64,000 nt of DNA, taken from the NCBI RefSeq assembly GCF_900055185.1, contig NZ_FIZX01000007.1, positions 37,398 through 101,397 of the forward strand, written 5' to 3'. This document shows positions 34,142-45,057 of this stretch, in pieces. Positions within the stretch are counted from its first letter, which is position 1; each line of letters starts with the position of its first letter. The position numbers and the translations under genes are program-made. The notes under the pieces are model-generated. The model saw nothing but the letters and a program-made list of their open reading frames with translations. It was not told where the DNA came from and ran no database searches. The stretch comes from Grimontia celer (GTDB lineage Bacteria; Pseudomonadota; Gammaproteobacteria; Enterobacterales; Vibrionaceae).

Positions 34142-35035
34142 ATGGTTGAAGCATTGGAACGACTCAAGCATTCATTGCCCAGGGCAGGGCAAATTCTGTT
34201 CGCCTTCGCAAGGCATCTCATCCGTCGTGTTATTCATGACCGCCTGACAGTGACTGCCGGTTATATGGCTTATGTCACTTTACTCTCACTGGTGCCACTG
34301 ATCACTGTGGTGTTGTCAGCATTATCGCTGATCCCTGGGTTCGCTGAGGCCGGTGACCAAATCCGCTCTTTTGTGCTGCATAATTTTGTGCCTGCCTCCG
34401 GTGATGCTCTTGAGCAATACCTCAATGAGTTTGTTGCCAACGCGGGCAAGATGACCGCTGTCGGGGTGGCATTCCTTTTTGTGGTGGCTCTGATGTTGAT
34501 CTCAGCTATCGATAAGAGCCTGAATTACATTTGGCGAATCAAACACAAGCGCGCGCCTGTGGTATCTTTTTCCATCTACTGGATGGTGCTGACACTGGGT
34601 CCCGTGCTGGTGGGCAGTAGTTTGGGTGTGAGTTCCTACCTTGGCTCGCTGAATCTGCTGGAGCTCGATGGTGCAGATGTTTGGGCACCAACTCTGTTGA
34701 AGTGGTTACCATTCCTGCTGACCGCACTGGCCTTTCTGGGACTTTATACCTTGGTGCCAAATTGCCGGGTGCGTCTCGCCCATGCCGCGGCGGGAGCAGT
34801 ATCCGCCGCGCTGCTGTTTGAGTTCAGCAAAAAGGGCTTTGCCTTCTATGCGACGAATTTCCCATCTTATGAGTTGATATACGGCGCGCTGGCTGTGGTA
34901 CCTTTGCTGTTTGTTTGGGTCTATCTCAGCTGGTGTATCGTGTTGATTGGTGCAGAAATTACCGCATCGCTCGGTGAGCGTAAGGTGTGGGATGTTCCGC
35001 CAGTGACGGAGCCAGAACAACTTATTGATAATTAA
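34142..35035 (+). CDS. yihY: YihY/UPF0761 family membrane protein
   Basis: A 297-residue inner-membrane protein with about six transmembrane helices and the family signature DRLTVTAGYMAYVTLLSLVP near residues 38-57, then FEFSKKGFAFYATNFPSY. It was once called ribonuclease BN by mistake; the real function of the family is unknown. It precedes dtd by 21 bases, and yihY-dtd-yiiD is a conserved run in enterobacteria and vibrios, probably one operon here. Confidence 0.92.
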   Translation: MVEALERLKHSLPRAGQILFAFARHLIRRVIHDRLTVTAGYMAYVTLLSLVPLITVVLSALSLIPGFAEAGDQIRSFVLHNFVPASGDALEQYLNEFVANAGKMTAVGVAFLFVVALMLISAIDKSLNYIWRIKHKRAPVVSFSIYWMVLTLGPVLVGSSLGVSSYLGSLNLLELDGADVWAPTLLKWLPFLLTALAFLGLYTLVPNCRVRLAHAAAGAVSAALLFEFSKKGFAFYATNFPSYELIYGALAVVPLLFVWVYLSWCIVLIGAEITASLGERKVWDVPPVTEPEQLIDN

Positions 35036-35056
35036 GATGATAAGAAAGGAGCTGCT

Positions 35057-35491
35057 ATGATTGCGCTTATCCAGCGAGTAAGCGAAGCCAGTGTGGTGGT
35101 TGACGGTCAGACTGTCGGCGCGATTGGCAAAGGGCTGTTGGTGCTGCTGGGTGTTGAAAAAGGCGATGATGAGAAGAAAGCGCACCGCCTGCATGAGAAG
35201 GTTCTTGGTTACCGCGTGTTCAGTGACGAAAACGACAAGATGAACATGAACGTGCAACAGGCGGGTGGAGAGGTACTGGTGGTTTCCCAGTTCACGCTGA
35301 CAGCTCTCACTAACAAAGGGATGCGTCCCAGTTTCAACGGCGCGCCACCAGCGGAAGCCGATCGCCTTTATCAGCTATTTTCGCAATATTGCCGCGAAAG
35401 CGGTGTCAAAACAGAAAATGGTGTGTTTGCAGCAGACATGAAAGTGAGCCTGGTGAATGACGGCCCGGTGACTTTCTGGCTGCAGGTTTAA
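35057..35491 (+). CDS. dtd: D-aminoacyl-tRNA deacylase
   Basis: A 144-residue Dtd1 dimeric hydrolase that removes D-amino acids and glycine mischarged on tRNA. Both cross-subunit active-site motifs are present: SQFTL at 77-81 and the Gly-cisPro motif GPVTF at 136-140. AAGGAGC precedes the ATG. It lies between yihY and yiiD and is probably cotranscribed with them. Confidence 0.96.
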   Translation: MIALIQRVSEASVVVDGQTVGAIGKGLLVLLGVEKGDDEKKAHRLHEKVLGYRVFSDENDKMNMNVQQAGGEVLVVSQFTLTALTNKGMRPSFNGAPPAEADRLYQLFSQYCRESGVKTENGVFAADMKVSLVNDGPVTFWLQV

Positions 35492-35524
35492 TTACCCAAT
35501 TGGGTTCACGAGGAGAGAAACGGG

Positions 35525-36469
35525 ATGTTTCGGCTAATCACCCCTACCAAGGATGATGAACTTCAGGCGTACTTTTATTTTCGCTGGAAGATGCTTCGTG
35601 AGCCATGGCGTCAGCCGGAAGGCTCTGAGCGCGACGCCTATGATGTTGGCTCTCACCACCGCATGATTGTTGACGCCAAAGGCGAGCCGATTGCCATCGG
35701 CCGCCTCTATCTTACCCCCGACAACGACGGCCAAATTCGCTATATGGCCGTGGCTCCCCAGTATCGCCAGCGTGGTTTGGGCGCACTCATTCTCATGACG
35801 TTGGAATCGCTCGCGCGCCAGGAAGGGGCAAAGCGGTTGGTCTGTAATGCACGTGAAGATGCCATTGGTTTTTATAGTCAGAACGGTTTTGTCAATCAGG
35901 GTGAGCTGAGTGAAGAGCGAGGCCCTGTCCGCCATCAGCAAATGCTGAAGACCCTCGATATGATGTCCGATGTAGTGCGTCGTCCTGAGTGGTGTCATGA
36001 GCTTCAGCAACGCTGGCAACAGCAAATTCCGATCAGCGACAAAATGGGTATTCGTATCAGCCAGTTTACCGGCTACCGCTTTGAAATTTGTGCGCTCTTG
36101 AATGCCAACCTCAATCCTCATGATTCCATGTTTGCCGGCAGTGTGTTCAGCATGGCGACCTTGGCAGGCTGGGGCATGGTGTGGCTGCTAATGAAGGAGC
36201 GTCAGCTGTCTGCGAGCATCGTACTGGCAGACAGCCATATTCGTTATCGCCAGCCTATTCTTGAGCGTCCGCGGGCTGTTGTATCTCTAGATGGGCTGAG
36301 CGGTGATCTAGACCGCCTTGAAAATGGCCGTAAAGCAAGGGTGAAACTGGAGGTGACCTTCTACAGTGGCGATGATGTGGCAGGAACCTTCACGGGCACT
36401 TATATGCTGGTGCCGGAACAGGAGCAGGCTGCTGACACTATTGAGAGCCAGACATTACTGTTTGGCTGA
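35525..36469 (+). CDS. yiiD: GNAT-hotdog fusion protein YiiD (MadA/FabY type)
   Basis: A two-domain protein of 314 residues. The N-terminal half is a GNAT fold with acetyl-CoA motif QYRQRGLGALIL at 79-90. The C-terminal half (about 170-314) is a hotdog fold with the signature NPHDSMFAGSVFS at 197-209. E. coli YiiD has the same architecture, and its C-terminal domain has been reported to decarboxylate malonyl-ACP and so help initiate fatty acid synthesis. A similar role is inferred here. It follows dtd by 33 bases with ribosome site GAGGAG. Confidence 0.85.
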   Translation: MFRLITPTKDDELQAYFYFRWKMLREPWRQPEGSERDAYDVGSHHRMIVDAKGEPIAIGRLYLTPDNDGQIRYMAVAPQYRQRGLGALILMTLESLARQEGAKRLVCNAREDAIGFYSQNGFVNQGELSEERGPVRHQQMLKTLDMMSDVVRRPEWCHELQQRWQQQIPISDKMGIRISQFTGYRFEICALLNANLNPHDSMFAGSVFSMATLAGWGMVWLLMKERQLSASIVLADSHIRYRQPILERPRAVVSLDGLSGDLDRLENGRKARVKLEVTFYSGDDVAGTFTGTYMLVPEQEQAADTIESQTLLFG

Positions 36470-36482
36470 TCCTGAGCTTTCC

Positions 36483-38372
36483 TTATCGATTGGTGTGGGA
36501 GAGGTTGCCTCCGCCGGTGACTAAATCCCACTGTCCAGACAAAGTAGAACGTTTTTCTTCGTGCACCAGACTGAGTGGAGCCAAGCTGATCCGGCCGCGG
36601 TCTGCAGTGATATTCACTTCCCCGACACTGATAGGGAGAGTGTTGCGTTCAGCGTTTTCACGCTTATCTGAAAACAGCGTCATCAACGACTGACTGAAGG
36701 ATTCGTCTTCCCCGACTTGTATGACAGTGCTGTGCGGTGTGGCTTTAAGAGCGCCAGTTAGGCTGTAGGCCAGACTGTCACCGTCGCCACCAAGCGCTGA
36801 GACTTTCACGTCGAGATCGTGTTCACCGTCAAGAGGCAGGTTCAGACCCAGCCAATGCGAGTAGATAGACGTTGGAAGGCTTAGCCCTGTGCCTTCCAGC
36901 GTCCAGGGACGACTTGGGTTGCTCAGGTTGGCTGTTGCTTTTGCGGCTAATTGCCCTTGCTGGAAAGTGAGGCTGAGAGGGTCGAGCTGCCAAATTCCTT
37001 CTTCGACTTTCATTGCAGCGTAGGGTGAAGAAACCAGAATGCGGTTAATGCTGGCAGCCTTCGCACTGCCAGTTAGTTGCCCAAGCCACATGCCATCATG
37101 ACTTGCTTGTCTGAGTAGTAAATCCTTACCTTTAAGATTCAATCCAATGACTTGAAACGGAAATGCAGGGTCAGGCATAGTCACGTTGGTGTGTCTGACA
37201 GACAGGCTGCCAACGCGAATATTATCGAAGCGTTTCCAATGTGAGGAAAGCGTCGTTGAAAGTTCACTTTCCACTTCCAGTGTCAGACCATTAAGCACCA
37301 GTGACCTCAATGACAACGAAGCGGGCGTCATGTCTCCGGCAAATGAAATGTAGCCTTCGTCATCAATCTTGGAAGAGAAAGCGCCAACCTCGATGCGTGA
37401 AGGGGAAAGCGACATCTCTGCCAGCACATCGGTCATCAGCCACGTGTCGTAGTTGATGAGGTTGGCGTTGAATGACAAGAGCGAAGAGGCATCGTTGGCT
37501 GCCCATACCAGCTCGCCATTGCGAAGATTTACCGACTGTGCAGAAAGGTTGAGGTGTTCTAGCGTGAAGTCATCTACTGATGCGCTCACATCTAATAAAT
37601 CGAGGCGGTTGATAGCAATGTCGTAGTCTTTGCTCAATGAACCCCACATCGCAGTGAGATTAGCGAGGTTGCTAGAGCGTTCGATACGGGCATCACTCAA
37701 TGTGAGCTGGTGGAGCAACACTTCTTTGTTTTCAACTGTGGCGCTGCCGGTCACGTTACCAAACTCACTGTTGAATGACAGTCCCCAAATTTCCCACTTT
37801 TCGTCAGTCAGTTCGCTGTCGAGCAAGAGGTTGGAAAGCGTTTGACCATCTATTGAGAGTGAAGGCGTAGAAAACTGGAACTGTCCTTGCCAACTTCCCC
37901 ATTTGTCTTCTGTGTTGCGCCAATTGGAAACCTGAATATCGGCGTGGTCGAAAGCAAAGCTATTGCTTTGGTAAGCCACATCGTCCAATGCCAGATGTTT
38001 AACAGAAAGTGATGTCGGCAGGGCTGCTTTGTCTGCCAGATCAATGTTGGCTCTGCGCACCACCACGCTTTGCAAGGCAAGTGAACCATCAAGTGAATCC
38101 CACACTGACAAAGCGATGGAGGCATATCCGGCTCGATAAATGGTGGTTTCGTTTTCTTGCTCAATCAGCTCTGGCTCATGTAAGGCCAGTGAAAGAGGCG
38201 TCAGAAGATCGTAATCCAGAGATTCTGCGCGCAGAGAGTAGGGGGTAAAAGTGCTGACCGCTTTTTGTACCAAAGGCAGGCCGTAATTGGTGCTGAGCAC
38301 GATAAGAAGCGCACCCAATGCGACAATAGTAATAATGACAAGCGAGGCGAGCAGCTTGGCAAGGAAACGCAT
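36483..38372 (-). CDS. AsmA-like envelope protein
   Basis: A 629-residue protein with one N-terminal transmembrane anchor (about 5-28, LLASLVIITIVALGALLIVL), then a long beta-strand-rich periplasmic region in which strand-turn units recur. The C terminus ends with the AsmA-type segment VNITADRGRISLAPLSLVH. AsmA-like proteins are thought to form hydrophobic grooves for phospholipid transport between membranes. It converges on yiiD with no visible terminator between them. The family call is good; a specific paralogue name is not possible. Confidence 0.75.
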   Translation of the reverse strand: MRFLAKLLASLVIITIVALGALLIVLSTNYGLPLVQKAVSTFTPYSLRAESLDYDLLTPLSLALHEPELIEQENETTIYRAGYASIALSVWDSLDGSLALQSVVVRRANIDLADKAALPTSLSVKHLALDDVAYQSNSFAFDHADIQVSNWRNTEDKWGSWQGQFQFSTPSLSIDGQTLSNLLLDSELTDEKWEIWGLSFNSEFGNVTGSATVENKEVLLHQLTLSDARIERSSNLANLTAMWGSLSKDYDIAINRLDLLDVSASVDDFTLEHLNLSAQSVNLRNGELVWAANDASSLLSFNANLINYDTWLMTDVLAEMSLSPSRIEVGAFSSKIDDEGYISFAGDMTPASLSLRSLVLNGLTLEVESELSTTLSSHWKRFDNIRVGSLSVRHTNVTMPDPAFPFQVIGLNLKGKDLLLRQASHDGMWLGQLTGSAKAASINRILVSSPYAAMKVEEGIWQLDPLSLTFQQGQLAAKATANLSNPSRPWTLEGTGLSLPTSIYSHWLGLNLPLDGEHDLDVKVSALGGDGDSLAYSLTGALKATPHSTVIQVGEDESFSQSLMTLFSDKRENAERNTLPISVGEVNITADRGRISLAPLSLVHEEKRSTLSGQWDLVTGGGNLSHTNR

Positions 38373-38532
38373 TTGGCGATCTTCTCTCTTCAGTTATCTG
38401 ATGCGGAAAAGGCAGCGTGTTACGCCGCAATTCTGTTGAGGTTGGCGCAAAAATCAACGTTATTCAAGCAGTAATCCGTTTCAGCGCCAAGGCAGTGAAG
38501 GAATTTAGAGATTGTCCTGCAAACCGAAAAAC

Positions 38533-38558
38533 AAAAAGCCCCCAAATTGGGGGCTTTG
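38533..38558 (-). terminator. pckA terminator
   Basis: AAAGCCCCC and GGGGGCTTT around AAATT form a perfect stem; the minus strand continues into a T-rich tract (TTTTTGTTTTT), 19 bases after the pckA stop codon. Confidence 0.9.
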
Positions 38559-38576
38559 ATTCTTGGTGTCTATGTC

Positions 38577-40208
38577 TTAGCCAAGCTGAGGGCCAGCTTT
38601 CACCAATGCTTCACCTTCTGGTGTGTCGGTGTATTTCGCAAAGTTGTCGACAAAGCGTTTCGCCAAGTCTTCTGCTTTGCTTTCCCACTGAAGTGGGTCA
38701 ACGTAAGTATCACGTGGGTCCAGAATATCCGGATCAACATCGTGCAGTTTGACAGGCACTTCCAGATTGAAGATTGGAACCACTTTGGTTTCCGCTTTTT
38801 CAATCGAACCATCCAGAATCGCATCGATGATCGCGCGGGTATCTTTGATGGAAATGCGCTTACCGGATCCGTTCCAGCCAGTGTTGACCAGATACGCTTC
38901 CGCACCTGCCGCTTCCATACGTTTTACCAGCACTTCAGCGTACTTGGTTGGGTGCAGCGTCAGGAACGCGTTACCGAAACAAGCAGAGAAGGTTGGGGTT
39001 GGTTCAGTGATACCGCGTTCAGTACCAGCCAGCTTGGCGGTAAAGCCAGACAGGAAGTGGTACTTAGTTTGCTCTGGTGTCAGCTTGGATACTGGTGGCA
39101 ATACACCGAATGCGTCCGCAGACAGGAAGATCACTTTGTTAGCATGGCCACCTTTCGATACCGGCTTCACAATGTTTTCAATGTGATAGAGCGGGTAAGA
39201 AACGCGGGTGTTTTCGGTTTTAGAACCGTCGTCGAAATCAATAGAACCGTCGTTGCGAACGGTGACGTTTTCCAGCAGCGCGTCACGGCGAATTGCGTTG
39301 TAGATATCTGGCTCAGCTTCTTTGGAAAGCTTGATGGTTTTCGCGTAACAGCCACCTTCAAAGTTGAAGACACCGTTATCATCCCAGCCATGTTCGTCAT
39401 CACCAATCAGTGCGCGTTTTGGATCGGTAGACAAGGTGGTTTTACCTGTGCCTGACAGGCCAAAGAAAATCGCTACTTCGCCTTCTTTGTTCATGTTGGC
39501 AGAACAGTGCATAGACGCAATGTCTTGGAGCGGAAGGAAGTAGTTCATCATGGCGAACATACCTTTTTTCATCTCACCGCCGTACCAGGTACCGCCGATG
39601 AGCTGCATACGCTCAGTCAGGTTGAAGACTGTGAAGTTTTCGGAGTTCAGACCATGCTCCTGCCACTTCTCATTGACGCATTTTGCTCCGTTCATGACCA
39701 CGAAATCAGGTTCAAAGTTTTCCAGCTCTTCTTCTGTTGGGCGGATAAACATGTTTTTCACGAAGTGTGCCTGCCAGGCCACTTCGGTGATCACGCGGAT
39801 GCTCAGGCGGGTGTCAGGGTTGGCACCACAGTAACCATCAATCACAAACACGCGTTTGCCTGACAGTTGACGGGTAACGAGGGCTTTTAGGTCATCCCAG
39901 ACGTGTTGGTCGATCGGTTTATTATCATTAGTCCCTTGATCTGACCACCACATGGTGTCTTGGGTTGTGTTGTCGCGCACAATGTATTTGTCTTTGGGAG
40001 AACGACCGGTAAAAATCCCGGTATCGACAGCCACTGCACCCAGCTCCGTAACAGTGCCTCTCTCAAATCCTTCCAGTTCCGGCTTGGTCTCCTCGACGAA
40101 AAGTTGTTCGTAGGTAGGGTTACGAACAATCTCTTTAACATCGTGTAAGCCGTGTTTTGACAAATCGATATTATTTGCAACCTTTTTTTCGACGTTCATG
40201 ACAGTCAT
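38577..40208 (-). CDS. pckA: Phosphoenolpyruvate carboxykinase (ATP)
   Basis: Converts oxaloacetate and ATP to phosphoenolpyruvate, the first committed step of gluconeogenesis. The 543-residue protein (E. coli 540) contains the kinase-1a P-loop [11 protein letters not shown] and the kinase-2 metal site LIGDDEHGW, with the oxaloacetate-binding RSPKDKYIV region near the N terminus. I chose the ATG at 40208, six bases after AAGGAGC; an in-frame extension to 40256 is unlikely. The 250 bases upstream hold no gene or clear CRP site. Confidence 0.97.
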   Translation of the reverse strand: MTVMNVEKKVANNIDLSKHGLHDVKEIVRNPTYEQLFVEETKPELEGFERGTVTELGAVAVDTGIFTGRSPKDKYIVRDNTTQDTMWWSDQGTNDNKPIDQHVWDDLKALVTRQLSGKRVFVIDGYCGANPDTRLSIRVITEVAWQAHFVKNMFIRPTEEELENFEPDFVVMNGAKCVNEKWQEHGLNSENFTVFNLTERMQLIGGTWYGGEMKKGMFAMMNYFLPLQDIASMHCSANMNKEGEVAIFFGLSGTGKTTLSTDPKRALIGDDEHGWDDNGVFNFEGGCYAKTIKLSKEAEPDIYNAIRRDALLENVTVRNDGSIDFDDGSKTENTRVSYPLYHIENIVKPVSKGGHANKVIFLSADAFGVLPPVSKLTPEQTKYHFLSGFTAKLAGTERGITEPTPTFSACFGNAFLTLHPTKYAEVLVKRMEAAGAEAYLVNTGWNGSGKRISIKDTRAIIDAILDGSIEKAETKVVPIFNLEVPVKLHDVDPDILDPRDTYVDPLQWESKAEDLAKRFVDNFAKYTDTPEGEALVKAGPQLG

Positions 40209-40456
40209 AGGTGCTCCTTGGGTAAGATGTAATGTAACTGTCGTCCATGCTAGCAACCTGAATTAGCCAATTCAGAGAGTTAACTCAAAAAATAACCACA
40301 AACAAATTAAGGGTTTGTAATAGTCTTAACCAGTCTGTACCTATAATATTACCGTCATGTTGCGCGTATGTGCCACACGGAAGTGGTTATTATTTGTACA
40401 AAATTAAGCAGTTAGAGTGCGGCGTATTTTTTTTGGGAAAAGGGAGATAATTGACG

Positions 40457-40485
40457 AAAAAACCGGCTCAGAGGCCGGTTTTTGT
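40457..40485 (-). terminator. hslO terminator
   Basis: AAACCGGC and GCCGGTTT form a stem with loop TCAGAG; on the minus strand a run of six T residues follows. It ends the hslR-hslO unit upstream of pckA. Confidence 0.85.
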
Positions 40486-40519
40486 GGGATTTTTAACCAT
40501 TAATTATTTAAGAAAATTA

Positions 40520-41395
40520 TTAATGCACGGCTTCCGATGAAGGGCCGTTTTGGTCAAAAATTGCTGAAATATCAACAGAGTCGAATTCATAGTCTGCACC
40601 GCAGTAGTCGCAGTGAAGTTTGATATTTCCGGTCTCTGCGACCATTTTTTCAACTTCCTGACGCTCAATGGCAGCAATCGCAGAAGCGCTGCGCTCACGC
40701 GAGCATGAACACTTGAATGTCACATTTTTCGGTTCGTAGACTTTCACATTTTCCTGATGGTAAAGACGGTATAACACTTCTTCTGCTTCAAGATTGAAGA
40801 GCTCTTCGTCTTTAACTGTCTCGGTCAACTTAGCCAAATGGTCGAAATCGTCTTCATTGCCCATGCCATCTGGCAGGATTTGCAGCAGCATACCAGCCGC
40901 CTTCGATTCGCCGTCTACTTTACCGGTGCGCAGCCACAGACGGGTCTTCAATTGCTCAGAACGTGCGAAGTAGTCTTCCAGACATTCCTGCAACGTGTCA
41001 CCTTCCAGACCCACGATGCCTTGGTAGCGCTCACCTTGGTCTGGTTCGATAGTAATTACGATGTGACCTTTGCCCATCAGCTCCGGCAAAGTTGCCGCTT
41101 CTGGCAGATCGCCATTCCAGCGCGCTGTACCACGTAATACTTGGTCATGATTACCGTTGATAACGATAAGTGACACAGGGCCATCACCTTGGATTTGGAC
41201 CGTAATACTGCCTTCAAACTTCAGTGTTGCTGTCAGTAGGCTGGTCGCTACCATCAGCTCGCCCAGCAGATCTTTAACTGCCGCCGGGTAGTCTTTGCTG
41301 CCGGTCAGCTGTTGGAATGAATCAGAAAGTTGAACCAGTTCGCCGCGTACGGAGACGCCATCGAACAAGTAACGGTGCAGACTGTCTTGTGCCAT
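40520..41395 (-). CDS. hslO: Redox-regulated chaperone Hsp33
   Basis: A 291-residue holdase activated by oxidative unfolding. The C-terminal redox switch carries the four zinc cysteines in CSCSRERS and, about 30 residues later, [10 protein letters not shown]. The N-terminal chaperone domain starts [20 protein letters not shown]. It follows hslR by 18 bases, matching the E. coli hslR-hslO order, and is followed by pckA as in E. coli. Confidence 0.96.
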   Translation of the reverse strand: MAQDSLHRYLFDGVSVRGELVQLSDSFQQLTGSKDYPAAVKDLLGELMVATSLLTATLKFEGSITVQIQGDGPVSLIVINGNHDQVLRGTARWNGDLPEAATLPELMGKGHIVITIEPDQGERYQGIVGLEGDTLQECLEDYFARSEQLKTRLWLRTGKVDGESKAAGMLLQILPDGMGNEDDFDHLAKLTETVKDEELFNLEAEEVLYRLYHQENVKVYEPKNVTFKCSCSRERSASAIAAIERQEVEKMVAETGNIKLHCDYCGADYEFDSVDISAIFDQNGPSSEAVH

Positions 41396-41413
41396 GGGAT
41401 AACTTCTCCGGCG

Positions 41414-41824
41414 TTAATCGTTACTGTTTCTAAATTTGATAATATCGCGTCGCTGCTTTTTGTCAGGACGACGATCTGGACTTGGATTGTGTGCATTCAT
41501 CTGGCGTTCAAGGCTTCGTTGTTCCCTGCGCGACAGACTCTCATCAGTTTCTCGGTAAAGGGCCTGAGCTTCAGGCGCGCCGCGGCGACGCTCGCTCAGC
41601 TGTTCGACAATGATGATTTTCTCATCAAAACCTTGTCTCAGTTTGATCTCGGCACCAATTTCCACCAGTTTGCTCGGTTTTGAGCGCTGACCATTGTAGT
41701 GAACCTTGCCACCATCAATCATGTTTCTCGCTATGGTGCGTGTTTTATAGAAACGTGCGGCCCACAGCCATTTATCCAGCCTTACCTGCAAATCTTGATC
41801 AAAATCGTTGTGTTTCGATCCCAC
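41414..41824 (-). CDS. hslR: Ribosome-associated heat shock protein Hsp15
   Basis: A 136-residue S4-domain RNA-binding protein (RLDKWLWAARFYKTRTIARN near residues 15-34) with a basic, disordered C-terminal tail. E. coli Hsp15 binds free 50S subunits carrying a stalled peptidyl-tRNA. I chose the GTG at 41824 because AAGGAG lies eight bases upstream; earlier in-frame starts to 41887 would add 21 residues without family support. Confidence 0.93.
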   Translation of the reverse strand: MGSKHNDFDQDLQVRLDKWLWAARFYKTRTIARNMIDGGKVHYNGQRSKPSKLVEIGAEIKLRQGFDEKIIIVEQLSERRRGAPEAQALYRETDESLSRREQRSLERQMNAHNPSPDRRPDKKQRRDIIKFRNSND

Positions 41825-41996
41825 TAGACACTCCTTTACATTCGGGGGGCTAAACTTATCACGTTTGCTGAATACGATCAGCATCACAATTAGAGCTCTT
41901 ATATGGTGTCCATTCGTCTAACTTTCAAGCCGCAATGGAATCATTCAGACAAAAATCGGTTCTCACTTATCGGCAAGGGAAGAGAAAACAGGTAAA

Positions 41997-42025
41997 TTGG
42001 ACAGTTAATTTCATATTCTTATATT
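41997..42025 (+). promoter_or_regulatory. Promoter of the type II secretion operon
   Basis: TTGGAC at 41997-42002 and TATATT at 42020-42025 have a 17-base spacer. The predicted start near 42032 gives a leader of about 70 bases. The rest of the 275-base gap back to hslR shows nothing distinct. Confidence 0.6.
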
Positions 42026-42099
42026 AAGGTGCCACCAGGTACCAAATGCGGCAATTGACTGAATGGCAATGAAATGCCGATGTTTGTAACAGGAAAAGC

Positions 42100-43014
42100 A
42101 TGTCTGCGAATTTTGGGATAAAGCGCTTACCCGTTTGGGCGCAACCGCAACTTGGAAAAGCGTTTCCGGCCACTCTCGCGAAGTGGGTGACGCTTTTACT
42201 GGTTCTGATACTGGCTTGGACGCTGGGAAGACTGGTGTGGGTTTGGGTGCCGAACGCCACACCTGAAGCTGTTTCTGATACCCCCGCAGCGGTGGCTAGT
42301 GTCAGTGCACAGGGGCCCGCCTACCAACTCGATAAATTGGTTAATCGTCATTTCTTTGGCCGATACAGCACCAAAGCGGCACCTGTTGAGAAGAAACCCG
42401 AACCCGTCGTTGATGCTCCACGTACCCGTTTGAACCTGACTTTGGTGGGACTGGTCGCGAGCTCTGAACCTGATCGCGGATTAGCTGTTATTGCCAACCG
42501 TGGCTCGCAAAAAACCTACGGCATTGGTGAAGCGATAGAGGGAACGCGGGTTATCCTCAGACAGGTACTCAATGATCGCGTTATCCTCAGAAATAACGGC
42601 CGTGACGAAGCTTTGATGCTGGCGGGCGTGGATTACAACAAGTCCAGCTCTGCTCCTGCGCCGACCCGAGCGCAAACCAGGCCGAATATTCCCCAGAACA
42701 CAGGACAGGCAGATCTGAGCAATGTGAAAGCGGAAATCATGAACAATCCGCAATCGCTGCTGAAATACATCACCCTGTCGCAGGAAAGAAACGAAGAAGG
42801 GCTAGTGGGTTACCGCTTGGGCCCTGGCGGAGACAGCCGACTGTTTGAACAGGCGGGTCTTCAGTCCGGGGATATTGCTGTAGGGATTAATGGGGCGGAT
42901 TTGACCAACCCTGCGGAAATGAACCGTATCTGGCAAAGCTTGTCTGATGCCTCTGAGATCAGCCTTACCGTCCAGCGTGACGGTCAATTGCACGAAATTT
43001 ATATCGGTCTGTAA
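42100..43014 (+). CDS. gspC: Type II secretion inner-membrane protein GspC
   Basis: A 304-residue bitopic protein linking the inner-membrane platform to the secretin. It has a short cytoplasmic N terminus, one transmembrane helix (about 27-48), a homology region (LVNRHFFGRYS then RTRLNLTLVGLVASS) that contacts GspD, and a C-terminal PDZ domain (YRLGPGGDSRLFEQAGLQSGD). It is the first gene of a twelve-gene operon, gspC to gspN, with short or negative spacing throughout. The V. cholerae counterpart is epsC. Confidence 0.95.
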   Translation: MSANFGIKRLPVWAQPQLGKAFPATLAKWVTLLLVLILAWTLGRLVWVWVPNATPEAVSDTPAAVASVSAQGPAYQLDKLVNRHFFGRYSTKAAPVEKKPEPVVDAPRTRLNLTLVGLVASSEPDRGLAVIANRGSQKTYGIGEAIEGTRVILRQVLNDRVILRNNGRDEALMLAGVDYNKSSSAPAPTRAQTRPNIPQNTGQADLSNVKAEIMNNPQSLLKYITLSQERNEEGLVGYRLGPGGDSRLFEQAGLQSGDIAVGINGADLTNPAEMNRIWQSLSDASEISLTVQRDGQLHEIYIGL

Positions 43015-43037
43015 CTGGACTGGAAACGGAGAACGAA

Positions 43038-45053
43038 GTGAATACGTGGAAGAAACGTAAAACATCCTGGTTAGTAGCAGGTGTGCTTGCCATGCAAAGC
43101 ATGGGAGCTTGGGCTGCCGAATTCAGTGCCAGTTTCAAGGGAACAGATATTCAGGAATTTATCGAGATTGTAGGACGCAACCTCGAGAAAACCATCATTG
43201 TTGACCCTGCGGTACGCGGCAAAGTAAACGTGCGCAGTTACGACGTGCTGAATGAAGATCAGTACTACCAGTTTTTCCTCAATGTGCTGTCAGTTTATGG
43301 CTTTGCAGTGGTTGAAATGGAAAATGGCGTACTGAAAGTAGTGCGTGACAAAGATGCCAAGCAATCGGCGATTCCAGTCGTGGGTGACAATGACAATATT
43401 CAGGGCGATGCGGTTGTGACCCGCGTTGTCTCAGTGAAAAACGTCTCTGTACGTGAACTTTCTCCGTTGCTGCGTCAGCTGATTGATAATGCTGGTGCTG
43501 GCAACGTGGTTCACTATGACCCAGCCAACGTCATCATGATCACGGGCCGTGCAGCGGTGGTAAACCGTTTGGCAGACATCATTGAGCGCGTTGACCAAGC
43601 GGGTAACAAAGAAGTTGAGGTGGTTAACCTCAAGCATGCTTCGGCATCAGAAATGGTGCGTATTGTTGAAAGCCTGAATAAGCAAGGCGACGGCAAGAAC
43701 ACCCCAGCACTATTGCAGCCAAGTTTTGTTGCAGATGAGCGCACCAACTCCGTACTGATCTCCGGTGAGCCGCAGGTACGCGATCGCATCCGCCGTCTTA
43801 TATCCCAGCTTGACCGTGAAATGGCAACCGTTGGTAACAACCGCGTTATTTATCTGCGTTACGCCAAGGCCGAAGATGTTGTTGATGTGCTTCAGGGCGT
43901 ATCTGAAAACTTGATTGCTGAGAAACAGGGCGGTCAGAAGGCTGCTGCCAGCGTGGGTGGCGACGTGAAGATATCTTCGCACAAAGGCACAAATTCATTG
44001 GTCATTACTGCGCCACCAGACATTATGCGTGCGTTGGAAGGGGTGATTTCACAGCTTGATATTCGCCGTGCCCAAGTTCTGATTGAAGCGATGATCGTCG
44101 AAATGTCAGAAAGCGACGGTGCAAATCTCGGTATTCAGTGGGGCTCACTGGACGGTGGTGGTATCCAGTTTGGTAATACCGGCGTACCCATCACTAACTA
44201 CCTGGCTGCGCAGGAAGAAGCGAAAGACACCACCACCACAGAGTCTCGCTTTGACAACAACAATCTGGTGGAAGTGCCAATCACAGAATCCGGCGACCCT
44301 ACGGCGATTGCAGAAGTGTTGGGTGGCGTCAGTGGCCTCGCTGCCGGTGTTGTCTTCGGTGACTGGACCGCTTTGGTGACTGCAGTGTCGACTAACAGTG
44401 ATTCCAATATTCTCTCCTCGCCAAGCCTGATGGTATTGGATAACGAAGAAGCCTCGTTCATTGTGGGTGAAGAGGTGCCGGTTGTGACAGGCTCTGCCAC
44501 AGGTTCCAACAACGACAATCCATTCCAGACTGTTGAGCGTAAAGATGTCGGTGTGAAACTCAAGATCACCCCGCAAATCAACGAAGGTGATTCCGTACAG
44601 CTCAACATCGAACAGGAAATCTCGAACGTGCTGGGCGCAAGCGGCGCCGTCGATATCCGCTTTGGTAAGCGTCAAATCAACACCTCGGTACTGGCTGCTG
44701 ATCAGCAGATGATTGTACTGAGCGGTCTGATTGACGAACAAACCAACGAGAGTGAGCAGAAGGTACCTTTGCTGGGCGATATCCCGATTCTTGGCCACCT
44801 GTTCAAATCAACATCGTCAGGCAAAACCAAGCGTAATCTGATGCTGTTTATTAAGCCGACTATCATCCGCACCGGTCTGACTGCAGATGGCATCACGCAA
44901 CGCAAATACAACTACATCCGTGCAGAGCAGATTTTCCGTGCGCAGGAAGAAGTGAAACTGATGCCAGGTGTGACAACACCAGTATTGCCGGAGTTTGGCT
45001 CTGATTTGACCATGCCTGCGGAAGTACGCGCCATCATGGCTGAGCTGAGGTAA
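43038..45053 (+). CDS. gspD: Type II secretion outer-membrane secretin GspD
   Basis: A 671-residue secretin forming the outer-membrane channel. The signal peptide ends near GAWA, followed by N0 ([18 protein letters not shown]), three N1-N3 repeats and the secretin core (EVPVVTGS then [17 protein letters not shown]), with a C-terminal S domain. The start is the GTG at 43038. It lies 23 bases after gspC and four before gspE. Confidence 0.96.
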   Translation: MNTWKKRKTSWLVAGVLAMQSMGAWAAEFSASFKGTDIQEFIEIVGRNLEKTIIVDPAVRGKVNVRSYDVLNEDQYYQFFLNVLSVYGFAVVEMENGVLKVVRDKDAKQSAIPVVGDNDNIQGDAVVTRVVSVKNVSVRELSPLLRQLIDNAGAGNVVHYDPANVIMITGRAAVVNRLADIIERVDQAGNKEVEVVNLKHASASEMVRIVESLNKQGDGKNTPALLQPSFVADERTNSVLISGEPQVRDRIRRLISQLDREMATVGNNRVIYLRYAKAEDVVDVLQGVSENLIAEKQGGQKAAASVGGDVKISSHKGTNSLVITAPPDIMRALEGVISQLDIRRAQVLIEAMIVEMSESDGANLGIQWGSLDGGGIQFGNTGVPITNYLAAQEEAKDTTTTESRFDNNNLVEVPITESGDPTAIAEVLGGVSGLAAGVVFGDWTALVTAVSTNSDSNILSSPSLMVLDNEEASFIVGEEVPVVTGSATGSNNDNPFQTVERKDVGVKLKITPQINEGDSVQLNIEQEISNVLGASGAVDIRFGKRQINTSVLAADQQMIVLSGLIDEQTNESEQKVPLLGDIPILGHLFKSTSSGKTKRNLMLFIKPTIIRTGLTADGITQRKYNYIRAEQIFRAQEEVKLMPGVTTPVLPEFGSDLTMPAEVRAIMAELR

Positions 45054-45057
45054 GGCC

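Noticed and set aside
38547..39455. A 302-codon plus-strand frame opposite pckA
   Set aside because: Antisense shadow of pckA with no family resemblance and no promoter.
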